Below are positions 23,969 through 31,511 of a stretch of DNA of 64,000 nt, one piece after another. The stretch comes from Citreicoccus inhibens. Its GTDB lineage: Bacteria; Myxococcota; Myxococcia; Myxococcales; Myxococcaceae. The stretch's first letter is position 1. Each line of letters starts with the position of its first letter. Location: assembly GCF_019039035.1 (NCBI RefSeq), contig NZ_JAHNZT010000001.1, positions 1-64,000 of the forward strand, written 5' to 3'. A program made the position numbers and the translations under genes. The notes under the pieces were generated by a model. That model was given only the letters and a program-made list of their open reading frames with translations. It did not search any database and was not told the DNA's origin.

Positions 23969-24730
23969 GTGAGCGCCGCGACTCTCGAAGAAGGCCCCCT
24001 GCGGGGCCCCAGCTTCTTTCTCAGCCGCACGGCCCTGCGAGCCCTCGCGCTCGCGCATCGCGACCGCTACGGCCCGGCGAAGCCCTACCCTCACGTCGTC
24101 ATCGATGGGTTCCTGGGCCAGCCCCTCGCCACCGAGCTGGCCGAGCGTTTCCCCGGCGCCACCGAGGCGAGCTGGAAGCGCCGGGACCATGTCGAACAGG
24201 CGGCGCGCCTGGGACAGCTTCAGCGCAAGGCCTTCGAGGACGTGCCCGGAGTGCTCCGACACCTGCTCTCCGAGCTCTCCAGCATGTCGTTCATCGACTT
24301 CCTGGAGACGCTCACGGGCGTTCAAGGCCTCATCGCGGATCCCCACTTCCGCGGGGCCGGGCTGCACCTCACGCTCAAGGGCGGCCATCTGGCGCTGCAC
24401 GCCGACTTCAATCGCGACCGCTTCCGCGCGCTCACGCGGCGCCTCACCGTCCTGTACTACCTGAACCCTGGGTGGGAGGCCGCCTGGGGCGGTGACCTGG
24501 AGCTGTGGAGCGCGGACCTGTCGCGCTGCGAGGCTCGGATTGCTCCCCTGCTCGATCGCCTGGTCGTCATGGCCCACGGTGACGACTTCTGGCACGGCCA
24601 CCCCTCGCCCCTGGAGTGCCCCGAGGGACGGGGACGCGCCGCGGTCGCGGCCTACTTCTACACCGCCGAGGAATCCCCTCACGCACCCGAGCCCCACAGC
24701 GCGCTCTGGGCGCCCCCGCGCTCTTCCTGA
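23969..24730 (+). CDS. 2-oxoglutarate / Fe(II)-dependent oxygenase (prolyl-hydroxylase-like)
   Basis: A 253-aa enzyme with a double-stranded beta helix. The Fe ligands are visible as His144 and Asp146 in LALHADFNRD and the distal His in FWHGHPSPL; RGRAAVAAYFYT supplies the usual 2OG-binding Arg region. YPHVVIDGFLGQPLATELA near the N-terminus matches P4H-like proteins of the 2OG-FeII_Oxy_3/4 type. The GTG start is preceded by a strong GGAGG seven bases away; the ATG at 23930 gives 13 more residues without a ribosome site and may be part of the promoter (TATGTC). The substrate, protein or small molecule, is unknown. Confidence 0.85.
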   Translation: MSAATLEEGPLRGPSFFLSRTALRALALAHRDRYGPAKPYPHVVIDGFLGQPLATELAERFPGATEASWKRRDHVEQAARLGQLQRKAFEDVPGVLRHLLSELSSMSFIDFLETLTGVQGLIADPHFRGAGLHLTLKGGHLALHADFNRDRFRALTRRLTVLYYLNPGWEAAWGGDLELWSADLSRCEARIAPLLDRLVVMAHGDDFWHGHPSPLECPEGRGRAAVAAYFYTAEESPHAPEPHSALWAPPRSS

Positions 24731-24760
24731 CGCGAGGCATTGCAATGCGTCGCGTCAGGA
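24725..24760. terminator. 36-bp near-perfect palindrome over the oxygenase stop codon
   Basis: The two 18-bp halves (24725-24742 and 24743-24760) are complementary except for one G-G pair. The centre is GCATTGCAATGC. The oxygenase TGA (24728-24730) is inside the left arm. It may be a transcription terminator or a dimeric repressor site; no U-tract follows. Confidence 0.6.
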
Positions 24761-24886
24761 CTCCACGCATGGCGCCACTGCATTCACCTGAGAGTGAATT
24801 CTTACAGTTTTGCAAACATTCCTAGAAACTTGGAAGGAATGCGCAACCCAAAATAGGAAGGTCCGAGAATTGGGGCAGGAGCTACC
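24761..24886 (+). promoter_or_regulatory. AT-rich promoter/leader of the LysM gene
   Basis: This stretch is the most AT-rich in the neighbourhood. CATTCCT (24817-24823) and AGGAATG (24835-24841) form a 7-bp inverted repeat around TAGAAACTTGG. TTGCAA near 24811 could serve as a -35 box. GCAGGAG ends six bases before the ATG at 24887. Confidence 0.4.
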
Positions 24887-25531
24887 ATGTCAAACTACCG
24901 CATCCGCCCTGGCGATACCCTCTCTGGTCTGGCTGCCCGCTTCGGCACGACCGTGGCGAAGCTGGCCCGCGACAACCACATCAAGAACCCCGATCTCATC
25001 TATGCCGGCGCCACGCTGCGCGTCGGGCATTCGAGCCGCGATAGCTTCGACGCGGGCGGGGGCAAGCACGGGACGCGCAATGGCGTGCGTCCGACGGGCG
25101 GTGGGCAGGACGTGGGCGGCCCGACGGCCGCAGGCCCCAGCAACGCGAGCGCTTCGATGCGCCGGCTGGCGGACGCGGCGCGCTCGACCGCGATGGGCAT
25201 GGGTGGCTACAACAGCCAGGGATTGTGCGCCACGGGCGTGAGCCGCTCGCTGCGCAACGCGCTGGGCATCAGCGTGTCGGGCAATGGCAACCAGATTGAC
25301 AACAACCTGCCGCGCGACAAGTTCAAGCAGGTCAACATGTCTCTGGAAGAGGCGCTGAAGACGCCGGGCCTCATCCTCACGTGGGAGAGCACGTCCTCGC
25401 GGCTGGGCAGCATCTACGGCCACACGGCGGTCACGCTGGGCGACGGGCACTCGTCCGCGAGCGACTTCATCGAGCGCAACACGACCAACAACGGTCGCAC
25501 GGGATTCAAGGTCTTCATGCCCATCAACTGA
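24887..25531 (+). CDS. LysM-domain cell-wall protein with a putative Cys/His peptidase-like domain
   Basis: A 214-aa protein. Residues 3-47 are a LysM peptidoglycan-binding module (YRIRPGDTLSGLAARFGTTV then AKLARDNHIKNPDLI). A Gly-rich linker (about 50-90) follows. The C-terminal domain has a Cys in GYNSQGLCATGVSRSLRNAL near residue 114 and a His in SIYGHTAVTLGDG near 179, the order expected for NlpC/P60 or CHAP-type amidases. No signal peptide is seen, so export may need lysis, a type VI or another route, as for many phage-tail-like or toxin effectors. An intrinsic terminator follows. Family membership of the second domain is inferred. Confidence 0.7.
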   Translation: MSNYRIRPGDTLSGLAARFGTTVAKLARDNHIKNPDLIYAGATLRVGHSSRDSFDAGGGKHGTRNGVRPTGGGQDVGGPTAAGPSNASASMRRLADAARSTAMGMGGYNSQGLCATGVSRSLRNALGISVSGNGNQIDNNLPRDKFKQVNMSLEEALKTPGLILTWESTSSRLGSIYGHTAVTLGDGHSSASDFIERNTTNNGRTGFKVFMPIN

Positions 25532-25559
25532 GCGCGCTCGCACCAGGCCGCGCCTCGGA

Positions 25560-25592
25560 AGCCCCTGCCCTCCTTTGGAGCAGGGGCTTTTT
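25560..25592 (+). terminator. Intrinsic terminator
   Basis: AGCCCCTGC (25560-25568) pairs with GCAGGGGCT (25580-25588), followed by TTTTT (25588-25592). It lies 28 bp after the LysM gene stop. This is the only classical U-tract terminator seen in the window. Confidence 0.9.
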
Positions 25593-25894
25593 CATTTCGC
25601 CAGGATGAAGAAGGCGATGGGCTGCTGCCCCGGGTTGCGAGGGAGCGTGACGGCGACGTGCCAGTTGAGGGTGCTGCACGACCCGACCGACTCAACTCCA
25701 TTCGCGTCGATGAGCCCGCCGGTCGCAGCGGGCGCGACAGCACCGCGACGTCGCAGGCGGACTCTCCGTGGGGAGGCGCGTGGCGCGGGGGACGGCCAAG
25801 GTACCAACTCCGTCCCCATGGCGCCATCCACGACAGGCCGTGCGTCCGCGTTCTTCTGGGCCGGGAAGTTGTCGCCGGTGTCGCGAAAGAAAAA
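25592..25894 (-). pseudogene. Possible remnant of a secreted enzyme, C-terminal part
   Basis: The minus-strand frame is open from a stop at 25895-25897 down to a stop at 25592 and reads DTGDNFPAQKNADARPVVDG at its upstream end and LNWHVAVTLPRNPGQQPIAF followed by FILAK at its end. The end resembles the final strand of class A beta-lactamase-like serine hydrolases (VAV...P...PI...). It has no start codon near the family-like sequence, and the middle is Arg-rich and unlike a protein. It is a possible fragment; the family is uncertain. Confidence 0.25.
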
Positions 25895-25956
25895 TTAAAT
25901 GGCGTGTCGATCCGCGGTGGGCTCATTCGTTGCCTGGGCAGAACCCAAGGAGCCCC

Positions 25957-26325
25957 ATGCGTTTCCTGACCTTCATCCGCAGCGCCGAGAAGAACAATGT
26001 GACCCCGCCCCCCGCCTTGATGGAGGCGATGGGCAAGTACATCACCCAGTCGTTCCAGGATGGGACCCTCGTGGACACGGGTGGACTCTTGCCGAGCAAG
26101 GAGGGGCTGCGCGTGCGGCTCGCCAACGGCCAGTTGACCGTGACCGACGGTCCCTTCACCGAGAGCAAGGAGATCATCGGCGGATGGGCCATCCTCGAGT
26201 GCAAGACCAAGGAAGAGGCCGTCCGCGTCTCGGTCGAGTTCATGGAGCTGCACCGCAAGCACTGGCCGGGCTTCGAGGGTGAATCGGAGGTCCGCCCGAT
26301 GTTCGCCCCGAACCAGGGCCCGTAG
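25957..26325 (+). CDS. YCII-related (DGPF-domain) protein
   Basis: A 122-aa protein opening MRFLTFIRSAEKNNVTPPPA and carrying the family core LTVTDGPFTESKEIIGGWAI and the end SEVRPMFAP. It is a distant paralogue of the YCII protein at 2096. In many bacteria such genes sit next to ECF sigma factors; none is within the immediate neighbourhood here. AAGGAG ends five bases before the ATG. The biochemical role is unknown. Confidence 0.85.
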   Translation: MRFLTFIRSAEKNNVTPPPALMEAMGKYITQSFQDGTLVDTGGLLPSKEGLRVRLANGQLTVTDGPFTESKEIIGGWAILECKTKEEAVRVSVEFMELHRKHWPGFEGESEVRPMFAPNQGP

Positions 26326-26365
26326 CAGCACGCAGCGAAGCACGGCGCCTCATCCACGGCGCCCG

Positions 26366-26399
26366 ACACGGGCTCTCCTTTCCCCAGGAGGGCCCGTGT
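26366..26399 (+). terminator. Strong hairpin terminator
   Basis: A 14-bp stem (26366-26379 with 26386-26399, one G-T wobble) closes a TTCCCC loop 40 bp after the YCII stop. TT and a GC-rich sequence follow rather than a long U-tract. Confidence 0.65.
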
Positions 26400-26448
26400 T
26401 CGCGCGGTCCTTCCATCGCAGGCGCCGGGATAGTTCACTCACCGGACC

Positions 26449-26931
26449 ATGCACGCACCTGCACCTGCGAGTCCCCTGCTCATCACGGCGTTCAATGGAT
26501 GGGTCGTGGCCCACGACCGCACCGACGGCGCCCGGCGGTGGGCGTTCACCGTGCCGAGCCAATCCGTCCCCGGAGCGCGTCCGCGTCCGACACTTGCCGA
26601 GGTGCACGACGACGCGGTGTTCGTACTCGCGGGTGCCTCCGAGGGGACCTGGACGAAGCGGGTCTTTGTCGAGGTGTACGCGCTCGACGCCTCGAGCGGA
26701 CGACAGCGGTGGGCCCAGCGCATCGAGGGCAGCCACATCCCGGTGTTCGCCGGCGCCTCCATGCTCGTGGAGGGCGGCCAGGTCATCGTGGCCTACAACG
26801 ACGTGCTCGTGGCCCTCGCGGCGGCCTCCGGCGAGCCCCAATGGAGCCAGGGCAACGGGCACGGCGACAGCGCGCACATGCCCCTCATCCAGCTGAGTGT
26901 TCCTGGCGCACGCGCGCGCCAGTTGCTCTGA
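26449..26931 (+). CDS. PQQ/WD-like beta-propeller repeat protein (short)
   Basis: A 160-aa protein with PQQ-type propeller blades: LITAFNGWVVAHDRTDGARR then WAFTV; FVEVYALDASSGRQRWAQRI; and VIVAYNDVLVALAAASGEPQ followed by W. About three blades are present, too few for a closed eight-blade propeller, so it is either a fragment of a larger protein or oligomerises. No signal peptide is visible. The ATG at 26449 is preceded by TAGTTC (26431-26436), a possible -10 box. The function is unknown. Confidence 0.6.
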   Translation: MHAPAPASPLLITAFNGWVVAHDRTDGARRWAFTVPSQSVPGARPRPTLAEVHDDAVFVLAGASEGTWTKRVFVEVYALDASSGRQRWAQRIEGSHIPVFAGASMLVEGGQVIVAYNDVLVALAAASGEPQWSQGNGHGDSAHMPLIQLSVPGARARQLL

Positions 26932-27104
26932 CCCGTTCCACCTCGGAGCAACACACGAAGCGTTGGAGCCATCGGCTCAGGGCTCTGCGTCACTTCACGC
27001 GCGCTGCTCGCGTGGCCCCAGTAGGTTCGGAATAATCTCGGGGCTCGCGATTTCTTCCGCCGGCAGCCTGTAGCGATGTGCCATCTCCGGGACTGAGCCA
27101 ACCT

Positions 27105-28637
27105 ATGCGCGTGCGCTCGCTGATGTCGTCGTGGCCGTGGTGTGCCTTGGGGTGCCTCCTGCTCGCGGTGCCCGCTCGCAGCTGGGCCCAGCACAAGCCG
27201 GGCGACGTGGTCATCGAGCGCGCCACCGTCGAGCTCGAACCCGGGACCCGCGTGGCCTATGAGCTGGGCACCCTCTATGTGCCCGAGAACCGGCAGAAGC
27301 CGCAGAGCCGCCTCATCAGCGTGGGGTTCGCTCGCATCAAGGCGCCTCGGCCCACCGGAGCCCCGCCGGTGTTCTGGCTCCCGGGCGGCCCGGGCCTGAG
27401 CGTCCTCGGCTCACTCATCGACAATGACGCGTCCGGCAAGAGCCGACTGCGCTCCTGGCTGACCTTCGGCGCCGTGGGCGACCTGGTCGTCGTCGAGCAG
27501 CGAGGATTCACGCGGCGGGGCGAGATGCTCGAATCCCCCAGCGACGCCAGCCCCCTGGAGCGCCCCGCCTCCGTCCAGGCCGATGCCGAGGCCATGCGCG
27601 CCCTGGCCAGGCGGGCTGTCGCGGAGAACCCAGACAAGGACCTGTCCGGCTACGACGTCATCGAGTTCGCCGCCGACGTGGACGCCGTGCGACGCGCGCT
27701 CGGCTATCCGAAGATCAGCCTGTTCGGTGGCAGCTTCGGCTCTCAATGGAGCCTCGCCGTCATGCGACTCCACCCGGAGATTGTCGCGCGCGCGGTGCTG
27801 TCGGGCGTGGAGCCGCTGAACAATGGCTACGACATGCCCTCGCACGTCTTCGCGTCGCTCCAGCGCATCGCCTTCGACGCCGACCGCGACCCCGGCCTCG
27901 CCCCGTACCTGCCCAAGGGAGGGATGATGGAGGTCGTGCGCGCCTTGCACCACCGCTTCGCCGAGGGACCCATGCGCGTCCAGGTTCGCGACCCCGCGGG
28001 ACAAACCCAGACCGTCGTCCTCGGCGCCGAGGACCTCCAGCTCGCCCTGAATTCACATACACAAGAAGGCGAGCAGTGGCCGGCCTTCCTCCTCGCGCTC
28101 TACCACGGGCATTACGAAGACTGGGCGCGCGAGGTCATCGCCGAGCGGTCCGCCGGCACGACCAAGCTCATTGGCCCGTTGATTGACAGCAGCCTCGGAG
28201 TCACCGCCGAGCGCGAGCACCTGCTGCGAACCGACCCCGCGATCGAGCTGATGGGGACCTGGAACTTCGAATCGAACATCGCCTCGGCGCCCGACTGGCC
28301 CACCCGCGATGTGGGTGACACGCTGCGCAAGCCCATCCCCACCTCGATTCCCGTCGTGTTCGTCCATGGGGATTGGGACACCTCGACGCCCATCGACAAC
28401 ACCCTGGGCCTGTTGCCGTACTTCCCCCATGGCCACGCCATCCTCGTGCACCGCGGTGGCCATGACGGCACGTTCTATCTGCTCCGAGGTGAACCCGCCG
28501 CGAAGCGCGCGGTCTATGAGTTCCTCAAGACCGGCAAGATGGCCGGCCTCCCGCACGAAGTGACGTTGCCGCTGCCCAGCTTCGCCGTGCCCTCTTTCGC
28601 GCCCCCCACGGCTGGCGCGAAGGCCGCCGCGCCGTAA
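27105..28637 (+). CDS. Exported alpha/beta hydrolase of the prolyl aminopeptidase / tripeptidyl aminopeptidase type
   Basis: A 510-aa secreted enzyme. An N-terminal signal peptide (MSSWPWCALGCLLLAVPARS, WAQ cleavage) is preceded by six residues. The fold is visible as FWLPGGPGLS (oxyanion), VVVEQRGFTRRG (the DxRGxG-like segment), nucleophile elbow ISLFGGSFGSQWSLAVMR (Ser near residue 211), Asp in VHGDWDTSTP, and His in LVHRGGHDGTF. This arrangement fits S33 peptidases that remove residues from peptide N-termini. No clear ribosome site was found. AlkB converges on it with a 35-bp gap. Confidence 0.85.
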   Translation: MRVRSLMSSWPWCALGCLLLAVPARSWAQHKPGDVVIERATVELEPGTRVAYELGTLYVPENRQKPQSRLISVGFARIKAPRPTGAPPVFWLPGGPGLSVLGSLIDNDASGKSRLRSWLTFGAVGDLVVVEQRGFTRRGEMLESPSDASPLERPASVQADAEAMRALARRAVAENPDKDLSGYDVIEFAADVDAVRRALGYPKISLFGGSFGSQWSLAVMRLHPEIVARAVLSGVEPLNNGYDMPSHVFASLQRIAFDADRDPGLAPYLPKGGMMEVVRALHHRFAEGPMRVQVRDPAGQTQTVVLGAEDLQLALNSHTQEGEQWPAFLLALYHGHYEDWAREVIAERSAGTTKLIGPLIDSSLGVTAEREHLLRTDPAIELMGTWNFESNIASAPDWPTRDVGDTLRKPIPTSIPVVFVHGDWDTSTPIDNTLGLLPYFPHGHAILVHRGGHDGTFYLLRGEPAAKRAVYEFLKTGKMAGLPHEVTLPLPSFAVPSFAPPTAGAKAAAP

Positions 28638-28672
28638 CCCGCGCGGGCGACAACGCCACCAACCACAGGACC

Positions 28673-29269
28673 TCAGGCGCTGAACGCGCGCAGCGTCACC
28701 GAGACCCGCCGACCGCGAGCGAGTGCGGACGGCGGGACCTCGTGCGTGAAGGCGCGGTTCGTCGACCACGGCACCACGATGACGCCGCCGTGCACCGCGG
28801 GGACATCGATGAAGCCCTCGCCCCGCCACGGCCTCATCCGAAACGAGCGCTGCTCCCCAAAGGAGAGCGTCACGATGGGCGTCCCGTCGATGCGGTGGAC
28901 GTCGCTGTCGCGGTGCTTGCCGATGTAGTGGCCCACCGTACCGTCGTACCAATTCAAGAGGAGCCCGTTGAGGCGTGCGTCAAAGCCCTCGCGCGCCCAC
29001 GCCAGCCACGCGTCCATCGGCGGAACCAGGGGCAACGCTCGGTTGACTCGGCCGGTGTAGTGGTAGTCCGCGCCGTAGGCCTGCTGCCACCGCGGCGTGC
29101 GCACCTGCCGGCCGTGAATCTTGATCTCATGGAACTCGGCGGGATGCAGCGCCCACAGGGCCTCGAATCCCGCGGCGTCCGGCACCAGCTCGCGCGGCAG
29201 CGCTCCCACCAGGACCTCATGCGCCGCATCGAGCTGAATCGAGCTGAGCCCAGGCATGGGACTGAACAT
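28673..29269 (-). CDS. alkB: AlkB-like 2OG-Fe(II) dioxygenase
   Basis: A 198-aa protein of the AlkB family, which oxidatively removes alkyl groups from nucleic-acid bases. Visible are the nucleotide-recognition lid region HGRQVRTPRWQQAYGADYHY, LLLNWYDGTVGHYIGKHRDS (Fe ligands His and Asp in HRD), VTLSFGEQRSFRMRP and the distal His in RAFTHEVPPSALARGRRVSV with the 2OG Arg. It resembles the AlkBH2/3-like bacterial branch. The start at 29269 is the first ATG after weak GGGG; 29257 is an alternative. It is monocistronic. Confidence 0.88.
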   Translation of the reverse strand: MFSPMPGLSSIQLDAAHEVLVGALPRELVPDAAGFEALWALHPAEFHEIKIHGRQVRTPRWQQAYGADYHYTGRVNRALPLVPPMDAWLAWAREGFDARLNGLLLNWYDGTVGHYIGKHRDSDVHRIDGTPIVTLSFGEQRSFRMRPWRGEGFIDVPAVHGGVIVVPWSTNRAFTHEVPPSALARGRRVSVTLRAFSA

Positions 29270-29431
29270 AAGAACAGCCCCTGCCTTGCGCAAGGTCCCA
29301 GAACCTGACCTCGCCCCAGCAACCCGTGAGGTCGGACCGCCACACGTCCGCGCCTCGCCTTCCCCGCGCAATCGGGCCAGCGCGCTCCCCCGCTTGACGC
29401 TGTCCCTGGGGGAGACCGCCAACGTCCGCCC

Positions 29432-29719
29432 ATGTCATCCCGCAACACGACGTGGAGAAAACGCATGGCCGCGGTCTTGGGAACCCTCCCCCTGCTGGCG
29501 CTCATCGCCGCGGGCCTCGGGGGGTGGTGGATGGGGCGCGCGATGTTCGCCCCCGGCACGGTGGAGCAGCGACTCATCGCTCGGGGCGAATCGCTCGACG
29601 TGCCTCCGGGACAACAGGCGGATGCGCCCTTCTGGCAGGTGACCTCGGACGTGCGGCTCCACCCTGAAGTCGTGGGTGAGGGCCGCGACGTCGTCGTCGT
29701 GCATGGCGGTCCCGGCCTG
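29432..29719 (+). pseudogene. N-terminal fragment of an exported alpha/beta hydrolase (S33-like)
   Basis: The frame starts with a membrane or signal segment (MAAVLGTLPLLALIAAGLGG then WWMGRAMF) and reads FWQVTSDVRLHPEVVGEGRD followed by VVVVHGGPGLP, the start of an S33-type hydrolase up to the oxyanion motif. Right after HGGPGLP the sequence switches to an unrelated gene; the nucleophile, acid and His are missing. The junction is near 29719. It is the first piece of a three-part scar. Confidence 0.65.
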
Positions 29720-30010
29720 CCTCCTGCACGAGGCGGAGTACCGCGAGGACGACGCGGACCTGTCGTGGTGCGTCCCCCTGATTCCAGGCGCCACGCCGGA
29801 GGGCCTCCACGTTGAGGAGCTGCCCGAGGTCCAGGCCGCGACGCTCGTCCACACCGGGCCGCCCGAGTCCGTCGGCCCCTCCTGGGCGCGACTGTTTGCC
29901 CACCTTCACGCGAAGGACCGCGCCCCGTCACTCCCGCTGAGAGAGACCTCTCTGCGCGTGGGGACCGCCGACGGCACCTCCTGGATGACCGAGCTCGCGC
30001 TGCCATGGGA
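29720..30010 (+). pseudogene. GyrI-like effector domain fragment (from a MerR/AraC regulator)
   Basis: In another frame the DNA reads CLLHEAEYREDDADLSWCVP, EGLHVEELPEVQAATLVHTG then PPESVGPSWARLF, and finally SWMTELALPW. This is the SRPBCC-unrelated GyrI-like small-molecule-binding domain usually attached to a MerR or AraC helix-turn-helix. The DNA-binding part is absent and there is no start codon of its own. It follows directly on the hydrolase fragment. Confidence 0.6.
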
Positions 30011-30059
30011 TGGAAGTGACGCGCGCGCTCGGACAGGGAAGTGACGAGGTCCTGAGCAA

Positions 30060-30605
30060 CACCGCGCGGCGGACCTCTACCAATTGCATCGCATCGACCC
30101 GAAGGTGCCGCTGGAGGAGAGCTGGGCCGCCATGGCGGACGACGTCCGGGCGGGAAAGGCCAAGGCCCTCGGCCTCTCCGAAGTCACCGTGGAAGAGCTG
30201 GAGCGCGCGCACCGCATCTTCCCTGTCGCCTCCGTGCAGAACGAGCTGTCCCTGTGGACGCGGGGCAGCCTCGACGTCATGCGCCGGTGCCAGGAGCTGG
30301 GCATCGCCTTCCTCACCTCCTCGCCCTTGGGCCACGGCCTCCTCACGGGCCGCATCGAGAAGCCCTCGGACCTCGACGCCGATGACTGGCGCCGCAACCT
30401 CCCCCACTTCCAGGACGAGGCGACCATGCGCGCCAACCGCGCCTGGGTGGACCGGGTGAAAGAGGTCGCTCGACGGCACGAGGCGACCGCGGGGCAGACG
30501 GCCCTGGCGTGGCTGCTCCACCAAGCGCCCAACGTCATCCCCATCCCAGGGACGCGCAAGGTGTCTCGGTTGGGCGAGTTGGACGCCCTTCCGCCCCCCC
30601 GTGAG
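30060..30605 (+). pseudogene. Internal fragment of an aldo/keto reductase
   Basis: The frame reads AADLYQLHRIDPKVPLEESW, KAKALGLSEVTVEELERAHR, FPVASVQNELSLWTR, LGIAFLTSSPLGHGLLTG and PNVIPIPGTRKVSRL: the second half of an aldo/keto reductase barrel. The first 100 or so residues, including the catalytic Asp-Tyr-Lys portion, are missing, and the C-terminal end is replaced by Pro/Arg-rich sequence after GELDALPPPRE. It is the third piece of the scar and should be inactive. Confidence 0.75.
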
Positions 30606-30749
30606 CGGTCGCTAGCGACACCTGTCGAGCCTCCACTGCCCGAGCATCGGACACGTCAGGTGCGGAGGGGTGCGGTATGCCTTCTCACTTCGCCTGACGC
30701 GCGACCCGTGCGAGCGCGCGCCGGGCCTCACCTGGAAGGGGCGTGAGAG

Positions 30750-31487
30750 ATGTCGGCGCAATATGACCAGATTGGGGAGAAGGTCGCGGACTGGGATGTC
30801 TTGCCGGTGCGCTCGGACGTCCTCGAAGGACACACCTTCTTCAACGCGCTCGGCTCCGTGAAGGGCCTGGACGTCCTCGACCTCGCGTGTGGAGATGGCC
30901 TCTACACGCGGCAGCTCAAGGCGCGCGGGGCGAACCGCGTGGTGGGCGTGGACATCTCCGAGGAGATGATTCGCGGCGCGCAGCGCGCCGAGGAGGCCGA
31001 GCCGGCGGGCCTCGAGTACCACGTGGCCGACGTGGCGGACATGGCGCCCCTGGGCCGCTTCGACCGCGTGACGGCCGTCTATCTCTTGCACTACGCGAAC
31101 TCGCCCGAGCACATGCTGCGCATGTGCCGGAACATCCATGCGCACCTGAAGCCCGGGGGCAGCTTCGTCACGTATGCCTTCAACCCCGAGTTCAGCGCGC
31201 GGGGCCCCAACAGCACGCGCTATGGCATCACGATGCTGGACTTCCCCCTGGAGCCGCGGGACGGACACCCCATCCGCGCGGTGCTGCACACGAAGACGCC
31301 CTTCACCATCCACTTCTCCTATTGGAGCCGCGCGACGCATGAGCGGGTGTTGCGCGAGGCGGGCTTCCACGCCTTCACCTGGACGCGCCCCGAGTGTTCC
31401 CCCGCCGGAGTGCGCGCACGGGGACAGGCGTTCTGGCAGGACTACCTGGACAATCCCCACGCGGTCGCCCTGCGCTGCGAGCGCTGA
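30750..31487 (+). CDS. SAM-dependent methyltransferase (class I)
   Basis: A 245-aa cytoplasmic enzyme. Motif I is VLDLACGDGLYTRQLKARGA near residue 43, motif II-like VVGVDISEEMI, and the post-motif YHVADVADM and VYLLHYANS segments follow. The family match is to the generic Methyltransf_11/25 type; the substrate is unknown. GGAAGGGG precedes the ATG by about nine bases. It converges with the ABC transporter ATPase gene with a 24-bp gap. Confidence 0.82.
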   Translation: MSAQYDQIGEKVADWDVLPVRSDVLEGHTFFNALGSVKGLDVLDLACGDGLYTRQLKARGANRVVGVDISEEMIRGAQRAEEAEPAGLEYHVADVADMAPLGRFDRVTAVYLLHYANSPEHMLRMCRNIHAHLKPGGSFVTYAFNPEFSARGPNSTRYGITMLDFPLEPRDGHPIRAVLHTKTPFTIHFSYWSRATHERVLREAGFHAFTWTRPECSPAGVRARGQAFWQDYLDNPHAVALRCER

Positions 31488-31511
31488 GCACCGCGGCCCA
31501 TGAGGCCGGGG

